45,758 nt of DNA, taken from contig JARGPB010000021.1 in the NCBI GenBank assembly GCA_029212905.1, forward strand, positions 1-45,758. Direction: 5' to 3'. The first letter of the stretch is position 1, and each line of letters starts with the position of its first letter. A program made the translations under genes and the position numbers. Below the pieces are notes generated by a model that made no database searches, had not been told where the DNA came from, and saw only the letters and a list, made by a program, of their open reading frames with translations. Source of the DNA: Thalassovita sp. (GTDB taxonomy: Bacteria > Pseudomonadota > Alphaproteobacteria > Rhodobacterales > Rhodobacteraceae). Below are positions 8,290 through 15,572 of the stretch, in pieces.

Positions 8290-9111
8290 ATGAGTTTCAA
8301 AAACCTTTTACTGGCGTATAGCGGCGAGGCTTCCTTCGCCAGCAGCCTCTCTCATGCGATCAAGTTGGCAGACCGCCATGAGGCTTGGCTGACCGCGGCA
8401 ATGCGCAACGGGCGGCCATATTTCGAACGTCTTGGTGGTGGTTTGCCGACTGCGTTGCGTGATCAGCTTCGAACAGCAGAACAGCAAGAAGTGTCCTTGG
8501 TTCGGGCAAAATTTGAACGGGCCGTTGCGGAAGCCGGGCTTGCCGAACGGTCAGAGTTCATCCTTCCCGAACAGCTTGGTCCAAAGCTGCCAAGTGAATT
8601 CGCGCGCCATTATGACCTGATTATCACTGGCTTCCAATCAGACCTGGCCGGAGAAGAGCACCATGCGGTCCATCCGGATCGGATTGCGCTGTATAGTGGT
8701 CGGCCGGTGCTGGTTGTCCCGCAAGATTACGACGCCCCGGTGCTTGCTGATCGGGTTCTTGTGGCGTGGGACGGCAAACGATCTGCTGCCCGCGCGCTGG
8801 GGGATGCAATGAATGCCATCGAGGGCAAGCGAGAAGTAACGCTGCTGACGGTTGGGTCTCAGGCAGAGGCATCCCTGCATGATGGTGTCATGAAGCACCT
8901 GGAAAGACACGGTGTTTCGGCCCGTCACCTGCACAAGATTGGAAGTGGCAGGAATATCGCCAGGATCATCGAAGATGCCGCAGATGAGGTTGGCGCAAGG
9001 CTCATTGTGATGGGCGCATATGAACACAGCAAGTTCTCGCAGGATTTGTTTGGTGGGGTCACGCATGACGTGATGCATACCACCCGAGTACCTGTCTTTT
9101 TGTCCCATTGA
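8290..9111 (+). CDS. Universal stress protein (UspA family)
   Basis: 273-residue protein with a Usp alpha/beta fold. The N-terminal part (FKNLLLAYSGEASFASSLSHA) is a degenerate Usp-like half. The C-terminal part has the classical end RLIVMGAYEHSK…FGGVTHDVM…VPVFLSH. The ATG at 8290 follows GTGGAGAGG, so the longer in-frame extension into the upstream hydrolase gene is not used. It sits between fumarylpyruvate hydrolase and maleylpyruvate isomerase in an otherwise metabolic operon, 10 bp upstream of the latter. Usp proteins bind nucleotides or small ligands and help survival under stress; a protective role during growth on a toxic aromatic acid is plausible but unproven. Confidence 0.85.
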   Translation: MSFKNLLLAYSGEASFASSLSHAIKLADRHEAWLTAAMRNGRPYFERLGGGLPTALRDQLRTAEQQEVSLVRAKFERAVAEAGLAERSEFILPEQLGPKLPSEFARHYDLIITGFQSDLAGEEHHAVHPDRIALYSGRPVLVVPQDYDAPVLADRVLVAWDGKRSAARALGDAMNAIEGKREVTLLTVGSQAEASLHDGVMKHLERHGVSARHLHKIGSGRNIARIIEDAADEVGARLIVMGAYEHSKFSQDLFGGVTHDVMHTTRVPVFLSH

Positions 9112-9121
9112 AGGATTTGAT

Positions 9122-9769
9122 ATGCCCATGAAGTTGCACAACTTCTTTCGCTCTTCCACGTCAACGCGTCTGCGTGCTGCGTTAAACCTGAAGGGGCTGG
9201 AGTATGACTATGTCGCCTATGTACTGCGCGACGGGGAAACGCGCACACCCGCGTATCTGTCCAAGAACCCGCAAGGGTTGGTTCCAACGCTGGAACGCGA
9301 AGACGGCAAGTTTCTGACCCAATCCCTGTCGATCATGGAATGGCTTGAGGACAAGCACCCCACCCCCGCCATACTGCCCGCAGATGCGGACGGGCGGGCC
9401 CGGGTGCGATCGCTGTCCTATATGATCGCCTGCGAAATACACCCGCTTAACAACCTGCGTGTCCTGTTCCGCCTGCGCGACCAGTTCGGCGCGGACGAAG
9501 ACGCGCAGAAAGAGTGGTTCACCCATTGGGTTGCCCTGACGTTCGATGCGCTGGAAACCGAATTGGCCAGCTCGGATGAGACTGGCATTTATTGCCACGG
9601 CGATACCCCAACGATGGCCGATTGTTGCCTGTATGCACAGGTCTGGAACAACCGCCGCTTTGGCATCCCGCTAGATCGCTGGCCGACCATCGCCCGGATT
9701 TATGCCTCGTTGGACGCGCTGGACGCGTTCCAGAAATCCGCGCCGCCCAACCAGCCCGACGCAATCTGA
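9122..9769 (+). CDS. nagL: Maleylpyruvate isomerase, zeta-class glutathione S-transferase type
   Basis: 215-residue GST-fold enzyme of the zeta class. The N-terminal NFFRSSTSTRLRAALNLKG contains the SSxSxR glutathione-binding motif of zeta GSTs. IACEIHPLNNLRVL is the signature shared by maleylpyruvate and maleylacetoacetate isomerases. It converts maleylpyruvate, the product of gentisate ring cleavage, to fumarylpyruvate using glutathione. The neighbours are a fumarylpyruvate hydrolase and a gentisate dioxygenase, so the maleylpyruvate substrate is preferred over maleylacetoacetate. The next gene starts 24 bp downstream. Near it is a second, unrelated MDMPI-like protein (10863-11423), which raises the question why two isomerase-type folds are encoded. 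Confidence 0.9.
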   Translation: MPMKLHNFFRSSTSTRLRAALNLKGLEYDYVAYVLRDGETRTPAYLSKNPQGLVPTLEREDGKFLTQSLSIMEWLEDKHPTPAILPADADGRARVRSLSYMIACEIHPLNNLRVLFRLRDQFGADEDAQKEWFTHWVALTFDALETELASSDETGIYCHGDTPTMADCCLYAQVWNNRRFGIPLDRWPTIARIYASLDALDAFQKSAPPNQPDAI

Positions 9770-9792
9770 AGAGCATCCAGGAGGAAAGACCC

Positions 9793-10866
9793 ATGGACAA
9801 CGCCATGCAACCCGAAGACACGCAGGAACTGCGCGCACTTTACAAAGGTTTTGAGGATAATCACCTGAACCCCTTGTGGACGCAGACGGGCGATTTGATG
9901 CCGCTTCACCCTAAGTCGAAGGCCGTACCCTATGTGTGGAAATGGGCAGATCTTCTGCCGTTGGCGGAACGATCAGGCGAACTCGTGCCGGTGGGCCGCG
10001 GAGGCGAACGCCGGGCCATCGGGTTGGCAAACCCCGGTTTGGGCGGAAACGCCTATGTCAGCCCGACGCTTTGGTGCGCGATCCAGTATTTGTGCCCGGG
10101 CGAAAACGCGCCGGAACACCGCCACTCGCAGAATGCTTTCCGCTTTGTCGTCGAGGGCGAAGGCGTCTGGACTGTGGTCAATGGTGATCCCGTGCGGATG
10201 TCGCGCGGCGACTTGCTGTTGACGCCGGGCTGGAATTTCCACGGCCACCATAACGTGGCCACCGAACCGATGGCCTGGATTGACGGGCTTGATATTCCTT
10301 TCAGCCAGCAGATGGATGTCGGGTTCTTTGAATTTGGTGCGGAACGTGTCACCGACAACGCGACCCCCAATTTCAGCCAGGGTGAACGGCTGTGGTGTCA
10401 TCCCGGGCTGCGCCCGCTTTCCCAATTGCAGAACACGGTATCATCGCCGATCGGCGCCTATCGCTGGGAACATACCGACCAGGCGCTGACACAGCAACTG
10501 CTGCTGGAGGACGAGGGCAACCCTGCAACCTTCCAACAGGGGCACGCTGCGATCCGCTACGTAAACCCGACAACAGGCGGGGACGTCATGCCGACGATCC
10601 GGTGCGAATTCCACCGCCTGCGTCCAGGCGTGGAAACCGCAGCGCGGCAAGAAGTCGGATCGAGCGTGTTCCAAGTCTTTGAAGGGTCGGGGGCGGTCGT
10701 CCTGGGTGGCGAGACGAAGAAGTTGGAAAAGGGCGATTTGTTCGTGGTGCCGTCCTGGGTGTCCTGGTCGCTTCAGGCTGACAGCCAGTTCGATCTCTTC
10801 CGCTTCTCGGATGCGCCGATCATGGAACAATTGCATTTCATGCGCACACAGGTCACCGGAACATGA
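9793..10866 (+). CDS. nagI: Gentisate 1,2-dioxygenase
   Basis: 357-residue bicupin ring-cleaving dioxygenase. In the N-terminal cupin the iron ligands can be seen in PEHRHSQNAFRF (His109, His111) and the later NFHGHHN stretch (His150-153). A second cupin lies at about residues 260-350, with FQVFEGSGAVVLGG and GDLFVVPSW. The length matches gentisate dioxygenases (about 345-370). It opens the ring of gentisate between C1 and C2 to give maleylpyruvate. GGAGGAAAG precedes the ATG at 9793; the longer frame from 9592 overlaps the isomerase gene and is discarded. The stop overlaps the next gene start by 4 bp. A 5-substituted salicylate or hydroxyanthranilate as alternative substrate is possible but less likely here. 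Confidence 0.9.
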   Translation: MDNAMQPEDTQELRALYKGFEDNHLNPLWTQTGDLMPLHPKSKAVPYVWKWADLLPLAERSGELVPVGRGGERRAIGLANPGLGGNAYVSPTLWCAIQYLCPGENAPEHRHSQNAFRFVVEGEGVWTVVNGDPVRMSRGDLLLTPGWNFHGHHNVATEPMAWIDGLDIPFSQQMDVGFFEFGAERVTDNATPNFSQGERLWCHPGLRPLSQLQNTVSSPIGAYRWEHTDQALTQQLLLEDEGNPATFQQGHAAIRYVNPTTGGDVMPTIRCEFHRLRPGVETAARQEVGSSVFQVFEGSGAVVLGGETKKLEKGDLFVVPSWVSWSLQADSQFDLFRFSDAPIMEQLHFMRTQVTGT

Positions 10867-11423
10867 GCAGCGAAACGGACGCGGCGCGTGCAGCGCTTCG
10901 TCAACGCCAGGGCAAAGGTGCACGTTTTGATGCGGCCTCTGCGCCGCACGATGATCTCTTGCTTGCAAGGCGCGGAACAGCGTTCTTTGCAAGGAAGCTT
11001 TTGGAGCTGAGTGACACGGACCTATACCAACCCTCTGCATTCCAAGGCCGTTCGCGCGCCTGGGTGGTGGTTGACGTCAGTTTCGCTGCTCGTCGTCAGG
11101 CCGTGATGCTTGAATCGCTGTTCCGCGGCAGGCCAACGGATCTCCCGCCAGATCTTGAACATCAGTTTTCAGATCTCGATTTGGCCGAAACACTGCCGCC
11201 TCAGGCTATTCGACATTTGTTTCGGCACTCAGAAGTACACCTGAACGTATGTTGGCGCGATCTATCAGACACACAGTGGGATCTGGAGTTTGCAATGCCG
11301 AATGGATCCGTTGCGACGCCCCGGCTCTTGCCTCGGCTTCGTGCCGTCCAAGTTTGGCACGCAGCTTTGGGTTTGGGCAACGGCGCAAGCACCCGAGATT
11401 TGCCGGTGGAATTGGAAGATTAA
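10863..11423 (+). CDS. MDMPI/DinB-fold protein related to mycothiol-dependent maleylpyruvate isomerases, metal ligands apparently lost
   Basis: 186-residue protein translated from an ATGA overlap with the gentisate dioxygenase gene. Residues 30-85 (LLLARRGTAFFARKLLELSD … GRSRAWVVVDVSFAARR) and 155-172 (RLRAVQVWHAALGLG) match by eye the pattern of the mycothiol-dependent maleylpyruvate isomerase N-terminal (DinB-like) domain. In the Corynebacterium enzyme the zinc ligands are one His in the first stretch and a Glu and a His in a stretch resembling REVEVHHVDLGLG. Here the aligned positions are Asp71, Ala161 and Trp165. The fold is therefore likely kept but the metal site is probably not. Proteobacteria do not make mycothiol. 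A non-catalytic helper, a changed activity or a relic are all possible. The relationship is moderately certain. Confidence 0.6.
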   Translation: MSSETDAARAALRQRQGKGARFDAASAPHDDLLLARRGTAFFARKLLELSDTDLYQPSAFQGRSRAWVVVDVSFAARRQAVMLESLFRGRPTDLPPDLEHQFSDLDLAETLPPQAIRHLFRHSEVHLNVCWRDLSDTQWDLEFAMPNGSVATPRLLPRLRAVQVWHAALGLGNGASTRDLPVELED

Positions 11424-11449
11424 CTTCTACGCCCCCAAAAATATTTACG

Positions 11450-11473
11450 TATTGGGGAAATAATTGCACAATA
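11450..11473. promoter_or_regulatory. Candidate operator upstream of the ALDH/GMC unit
   Basis: The AT-rich gap 11424-11562 contains a 24-bp stretch (11450-11473) that matches 18 of 24 positions of 1605-1628 in the divergent promoter of the aromatic operon. The core ATTGCACAAT (11463-11472) is an imperfect palindrome corresponding to ATTGCGCAAT there. This suggests common control of both transcription units, probably by the IclR protein at 381-1193. Binding is not shown. Confidence 0.45.
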
Positions 11474-11562
11474 TTAAAAGAATCAGCACCTGTTCCCCCA
11501 CATGGAGGAAGGGTTCGGGTTGCTGCAAGCCTAGCGAGAACAGGTTCCAAAGGGAGGAAAAT

Positions 11563-13014
11563 ATGGAAACTCAACTTTTGATTGATAACGAACGCGTCTC
11601 TGCCGAAAGCGGGGCGACGTTTGACAGAGTCGCGCCAACAAGTGGCCAGACCGTGACCCGCAGCGCGGCTGCTGGCGTGAAAGACAGCATTGCTGCGGTC
11701 GAGTCGGCGCATCGTGCCTTTCAAAGCTGGTCCAAGACGGGACCCGGCGAACGTCGTGCCCTGTTGTTGAAAGCAGCCGATGAAATCGACGCTCGCGTCG
11801 GAGATTTTATCGCGGCCATGCAGGCTGAAGTCGGAGCAAACGAGCTCTGGGCCGGTTTCAACGTCATGCTTGCGTCGAACCTGTTTCGCGAAGCAGCCGG
11901 TCTTGCCACCCAAATTCAGGGTGAAACCATTCCGACCGACAAACCCGGAACCTTGTCGATGACAGTCCGCCAGCCGGTGGGGGTTATCCTTAGTATCGTT
12001 CCTTGGAATGGGCCGGTGGTTCTGGCAGCGCGCGCGATTGCCTATCCGCTGGTCTGCGGCAATACGGTTGTATTCCGCGCATCGGAAACCAGCCCCCGAA
12101 CCCACGAACTGATGGCCGAAGCTGTCGCTGCAGCGGGTTTTCCGGCGGGTGTGCTGAATTTCATTACGCATGATCTGTCCACAGCGCCTGAAGCTGTTGA
12201 AACGCTCATCGCGCATCCAGCGGTTCGGCGTATCAACTTTACCGGATCAACTGCGGTTGGTCGTATTATCGGTGAAAAGGCGGGCAAGCATCTGAAACGC
12301 TGTATTCTTGAACTTGGGGACAAGTCGCCTTTGGTCGTGCTGGATGACGCCAATGTCGATGACGCCGTGAATGCTGGGGTCTTCGGGGCTTTCTTGTATC
12401 AAGGCCAGATTTGCATGACGACAGAGCGGATCATCGTCGATGACGCCATTGCGGATGAATACGTGCAAAAGTTTGCGGAACGCGCGAAAACCCTTCCGCT
12501 GGGCGATCCGGCGGCTCAGTCCGCCTGTGTGCTGGGACCGGTCATCAGTTTGAATGCAGCAGACCGATTGAAAGCCTTGCTGGATGACGCCGTGTCCAAA
12601 GGGGCACGGATCGTTGCAGGCGGGCCAGGCGATGGCGCGATGATGCCCGCAACGGTGTTGGACGGGGTAACGCCTGACATGCGTATCTATGGCGAAGAAA
12701 CGTTCGGCCCCATTGTTTCGATCATTCGCGCCAAAGATACGGAGGATGCAGTGCGTATTGCCAACGATACGGAGTTCGGCCTGTCGGCAGGGGTATTTGG
12801 GCGCGATGTGACGCGTGCCATCGACGTCGCACAGCGCATTGATACCGGATCTGTTCATATCAACGGTTCGACAGTCGCAAACGAGGCCCAAGCGCCCTAT
12901 GGCGGCACGAAATCCAGTGGTTTTGGACGGTTTGACGGACGCGCGGTTGTCGATGAATTCACAGAACTGAAGTGGATCACGATCGAACAAAGCGGCCAGC
13001 AATACCCATTCTGA
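11563..13014 (+). CDS. NAD(P)-dependent aromatic aldehyde dehydrogenase (salicylaldehyde dehydrogenase-like)
   Basis: 483-residue aldehyde dehydrogenase. The stretch RINFTGSTAVGRIIGEKAG…LKRC…VFGAFLYQGQICMTTER resembles NahF/DoxF salicylaldehyde and vanillin dehydrogenases. The catalytic Cys is at about 284 (QGQICM) and the general base Glu at about 250 (LELGDK). The usual LELGGK is LELGDK here, an Asp next to the active site at about 253. GGGAGGA precedes the ATG at 11563, so the frame beginning at 11464 is too long. It begins a unit with a GMC oxidoreductase 66 bp downstream. The pair would oxidise an aryl alcohol via the aldehyde to the hydroxybenzoate used by the preceding operon. Substrate is inference. 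Confidence 0.85.
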   Translation: METQLLIDNERVSAESGATFDRVAPTSGQTVTRSAAAGVKDSIAAVESAHRAFQSWSKTGPGERRALLLKAADEIDARVGDFIAAMQAEVGANELWAGFNVMLASNLFREAAGLATQIQGETIPTDKPGTLSMTVRQPVGVILSIVPWNGPVVLAARAIAYPLVCGNTVVFRASETSPRTHELMAEAVAAAGFPAGVLNFITHDLSTAPEAVETLIAHPAVRRINFTGSTAVGRIIGEKAGKHLKRCILELGDKSPLVVLDDANVDDAVNAGVFGAFLYQGQICMTTERIIVDDAIADEYVQKFAERAKTLPLGDPAAQSACVLGPVISLNAADRLKALLDDAVSKGARIVAGGPGDGAMMPATVLDGVTPDMRIYGEETFGPIVSIIRAKDTEDAVRIANDTEFGLSAGVFGRDVTRAIDVAQRIDTGSVHINGSTVANEAQAPYGGTKSSGFGRFDGRAVVDEFTELKWITIEQSGQQYPF

Positions 13015-13037
13015 CGCCTGGAATGCGCCAAGAAAAC

Positions 13038-13061
13038 CCCGTCGGGCAAATGCCCGGCGGG
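13038..13061 (+). other. Intercistronic hairpin between ALDH and GMC genes
   Basis: CCCGTCGGGCA (13038-13048) and TGCCCGGCGGG (13051-13061) pair over 11 bp with one G-T pair and a 2-nt gap as loop (some terminal pairs would open). No T run follows, and the GMC ribosome binding site GGGAGGA lies downstream, so a stabilising or processing role is more likely than termination. Confidence 0.35.
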
Positions 13062-13079
13062 ACATTTAGGGAGGAAATC

Positions 13080-14801
13080 ATGAACAAATATATGGACCAA
13101 GCGCTAGAGCGGCTCGAACATTCGGTGATCTCTGGCAAGATGTCGCGGCGGGCATTTATAACGACGGCGCTGGCTACGGGCGTGATCGGTGGCACGCCCT
13201 TGCGTGCGCTTGCCGACGAGCTGGACAATATCCGACAGGTGCAGGCGGACCGCGTTGCGAACCTTGGGCAGAGCTATGACTATATTGTCGTCGGTTCCGG
13301 TAGTGCGGGATGTGCATTGGTTGGAACGCTGGCGGCTAAGACCGATGGCAATATCCTGCTGATCGAAGCAGGGGATTGGGACACGGCACCATCAATCAGT
13401 GACCCGCGCATTTGGTTTACCAACCTTGGTACAGAACGCGACTGGGGCGATGTCGCTATTCCAAGCGCAGGTGTGAACAATCGTGCGATCCCCGAACACA
13501 CGGGACGTGTTGTTGGCGGCGGATCCAGCATCAACGCGACAATCTGGGCGCGCCCGACCAAGGCCGACATGGATCACTGGGCCGATGTCACAGGCGATGC
13601 ATCCTGGAATTATGAGGCCAGTCGTGAAATCTATAAGCGTATGGAAAACTGGCAGGGTGCGCCCAACCCGGAATTCCGCGGAACCGACGGTCCGGTATGG
13701 GTGCAACCCGCCCAAGGGCTACTGCCGCTGGTCGACGCGACCCTCGAGGCCGTCGCCGAAGTTGGATTGCCCGTAACCGAAGACCTGAATACGGACCGGG
13801 AGATTACAGGCAACGGCTTTGGCTTGATGAATCAGATCATCAAGGATGGACGGCGCAATTCTATGGCGCGCGCATTTCTATACCCTGCCTTGGCACGGGA
13901 TAACGTCACACTTCTGGTCAATACGACCGTGAACCGGGTGATCGTCGAGGGGGGTGTCGCCGTCGGCGTTGAATGTGTGCGGGACGGTGAAACTGTGGTT
14001 TTCCGCGCAGATCGAGAGATCGTCCTGTCGGCGGGTGGTTTCAACACACCGAAATTGCTGATGTTGAGCGGTATCGGCGACGAAGAAGATCTAAAGGCGG
14101 TCAATATCGAGACGGTTCTTCATGCACCCGAAGTCGGCCAGAATGTGCAGGATCATATCCTGCATGGGGGCTGTTTGTTTGAATCGCCCGACCCGGTCGA
14201 ACATCGTAACAGCGCAGCGAACATGTCGGGCTACCTAAAGACTGATTCATCCCTTGAGCTGCCGGATGTCAGCATTGTTCAGATCGAAATTCCATATGCA
14301 AGCGAGGTTGTCGCCAAGGAATATGCGATCGAGAATCCAGGAAATACCTGGGCACTGTGTGGCGGTTTGGTGGCCCCAAAAAGCCGTGGGACGGTAACTT
14401 TGGCCTCGGATAATCCTGACGACCGTCCGGTGGTGGATATGCAGTTCCTGAGCCATCCCGATGACGTGACCTATCTGGAACGTGCGATCGGCGTTGCGCG
14501 TGAAATCGCCCATGCACCGGCATTGAAGGATCATGTGGTCAAAGAGGTCGCGCCAGGAAAGGATCTACAAGGCGAAGAGCTTGCCAATTTCGTTCGAAAT
14601 GGCGCCACGACCTACTTCCATTCCGCAGGCGCCTGCCGGATGGGGGCCGATGATCAGGCTGTGGTTGATGCGCAGCTACGTGTGAACGGCATTCGCAATC
14701 TACGGGTCGCTGACAGCACGATCATGCCAAGGATCGTCTCTGTGCCCACGATGCCGGCCTGTGCGATGATCGGCATGAAGATGGCCGATATGCTGTCCTA
14801 G
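13080..14801 (+). CDS. GMC-family FAD oxidoreductase with twin-arginine signal
   Basis: 573-residue flavoprotein. The dinucleotide motif VVGSGSAGC lies near residue 66 and the GMC signature VGGGSSINATIWARP follows. The C-terminal active-site motif is YFHSAGACRMG with His514. A second active-site residue (Asn or His in GNTNAP of most members) is replaced: the aligned segment reads VPTMPACAMIG with Met558. The N terminus carries SRRAF at 22-26 before a hydrophobic stretch ending in ALADE, a plausible Tat signal, so the enzyme may act in the periplasm. GGGAGGA precedes the ATG at 13080. With the ALDH it could start aryl-alcohol oxidation. Whether it is an oxidase or a quinone-linked dehydrogenase is not visible. 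Confidence 0.85.
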   Translation: MNKYMDQALERLEHSVISGKMSRRAFITTALATGVIGGTPLRALADELDNIRQVQADRVANLGQSYDYIVVGSGSAGCALVGTLAAKTDGNILLIEAGDWDTAPSISDPRIWFTNLGTERDWGDVAIPSAGVNNRAIPEHTGRVVGGGSSINATIWARPTKADMDHWADVTGDASWNYEASREIYKRMENWQGAPNPEFRGTDGPVWVQPAQGLLPLVDATLEAVAEVGLPVTEDLNTDREITGNGFGLMNQIIKDGRRNSMARAFLYPALARDNVTLLVNTTVNRVIVEGGVAVGVECVRDGETVVFRADREIVLSAGGFNTPKLLMLSGIGDEEDLKAVNIETVLHAPEVGQNVQDHILHGGCLFESPDPVEHRNSAANMSGYLKTDSSLELPDVSIVQIEIPYASEVVAKEYAIENPGNTWALCGGLVAPKSRGTVTLASDNPDDRPVVDMQFLSHPDDVTYLERAIGVAREIAHAPALKDHVVKEVAPGKDLQGEELANFVRNGATTYFHSAGACRMGADDQAVVDAQLRVNGIRNLRVADSTIMPRIVSVPTMPACAMIGMKMADMLS

Positions 14802-14821
14802 GTCTCAGCACGCGACAATCG

Positions 14822-14850
14822 ACGCCGGGCGGTATGTATCCGCCCGGCGT
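14822..14850 (+). terminator. Rho-independent terminator after the GMC gene
   Basis: ACGCCGGGCGG (14822-14832) and CCGCCCGGCGT (14840-14850) form a perfect 11-bp GC-rich stem with a 7-nt loop and a short T run. It begins about 20 bp after the GMC stop and ends the aromatic region. Confidence 0.75.
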
Positions 14851-15299
14851 TTCCCACGTCTACGCGCCGCAGCGAGACCGTCGAATTTTTGCCTGCAAGC
14901 GTCGGGGGAATCCTACAAATCGACGCCAATGGGCGTTTTCCGTTCGTCAAAGGCGACGCGCAGGAAAACATCGCCCGCCGCCTTCCTAGGTCTCAAACCC
15001 GACAAAGCGCCTCTCGCCGATCATATGGTTGAGGGGCTTGAATTGGTTGGCAGGATGCATTGCGACACGCTGAACCTGTCTCTGGGCAGCGCTCTACAAT
15101 GAAGACACGGGGCACCAGAACACCACCAGATAGAGACATACGGATCAGCCATTGCAAAAGAAACAGAATACAGCCTGTCCCATTGGCTGCTTGTCATAAA
15201 TCCCGCAAAGCCACTGAGCATATGGAGTGAAACGCAGGGGTGTGGTGTAAGTATCTGTAACTATTATATTATAATGAAGCGCCCCTTGAAATAGGCAAG

Positions 15300-15315
15300 C
15301 GTCGCGTCTGAGACA
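15300..15315. promoter_or_regulatory. TGTC-N8-GACA-type site, ABC operon
   Basis: CGTCGCGTCTGAGACA matches the shared TGTC-N8-GACA pattern with one mismatch in the first half. Flanking bases AAG on the left and TT on the right also match the long palindrome at 31992-32023. It lies 258 bp upstream of the ABC binding-protein start. Weakest of the five sites. Confidence 0.4.
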
Positions 15316-15383
15316 TTTCGCGCCTATTTGGGTGCCGCTTCTGAACCAGTAGCCAAGAACAATGTCTTAAAGCAGCATCCACA

Positions 15384-15403
15384 CAGTGAAAACACTGGTG
15401 TTT
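15384..15403. promoter_or_regulatory. Overlapping short inverted repeats upstream of the ABC operon
   Basis: CAGTG-AAAA-CACTG (15384-15397) and AAACAC-TG-GTGTTT (15390-15403) overlap about 170 bp upstream of the binding-protein start. They are plausible operator half-sites for an unknown regulator. Confidence 0.3.
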
Positions 15404-15572
15404 CGCCCAAGACGGCAAAAGCAGAAGCGGCTGCCTTGGGTCAAGAGTCACCAGCGAGACAACAGAGTTTTACGTGTGCTGACATCGAACAAACGCAGGC
15501 GAGACGGTGGACGCTCGTCGGTCGTCGGTACACGTCTATCAGAACGTCCACCGACATATGGGAGGAATAAAA

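Larger units (their letters stand above)
14851..15572. other. 721-bp stretch without a convincing gene; leader of the ABC operon
   Basis: Only short open frames exist here, none with a good ribosome binding site or recognisable protein. Minus-strand frames around 14890-15220 contain stops and look like noise or a very decayed gene. From about 15240 the sequence is AT-rich (TATTATATTATAATG) and probably holds the promoter of the ABC operon, with the sites listed separately at 15300 and 15384. The open frame 15441-16625 on the minus strand is antisense to the binding-protein gene and is not real. Confidence 0.5.

Noticed and set aside
15021..15221. 66-residue minus-strand frame in the ABC leader
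   Set aside because: No ribosome binding site, no recognisable family and stops in the neighbouring frames; not supported as a gene.
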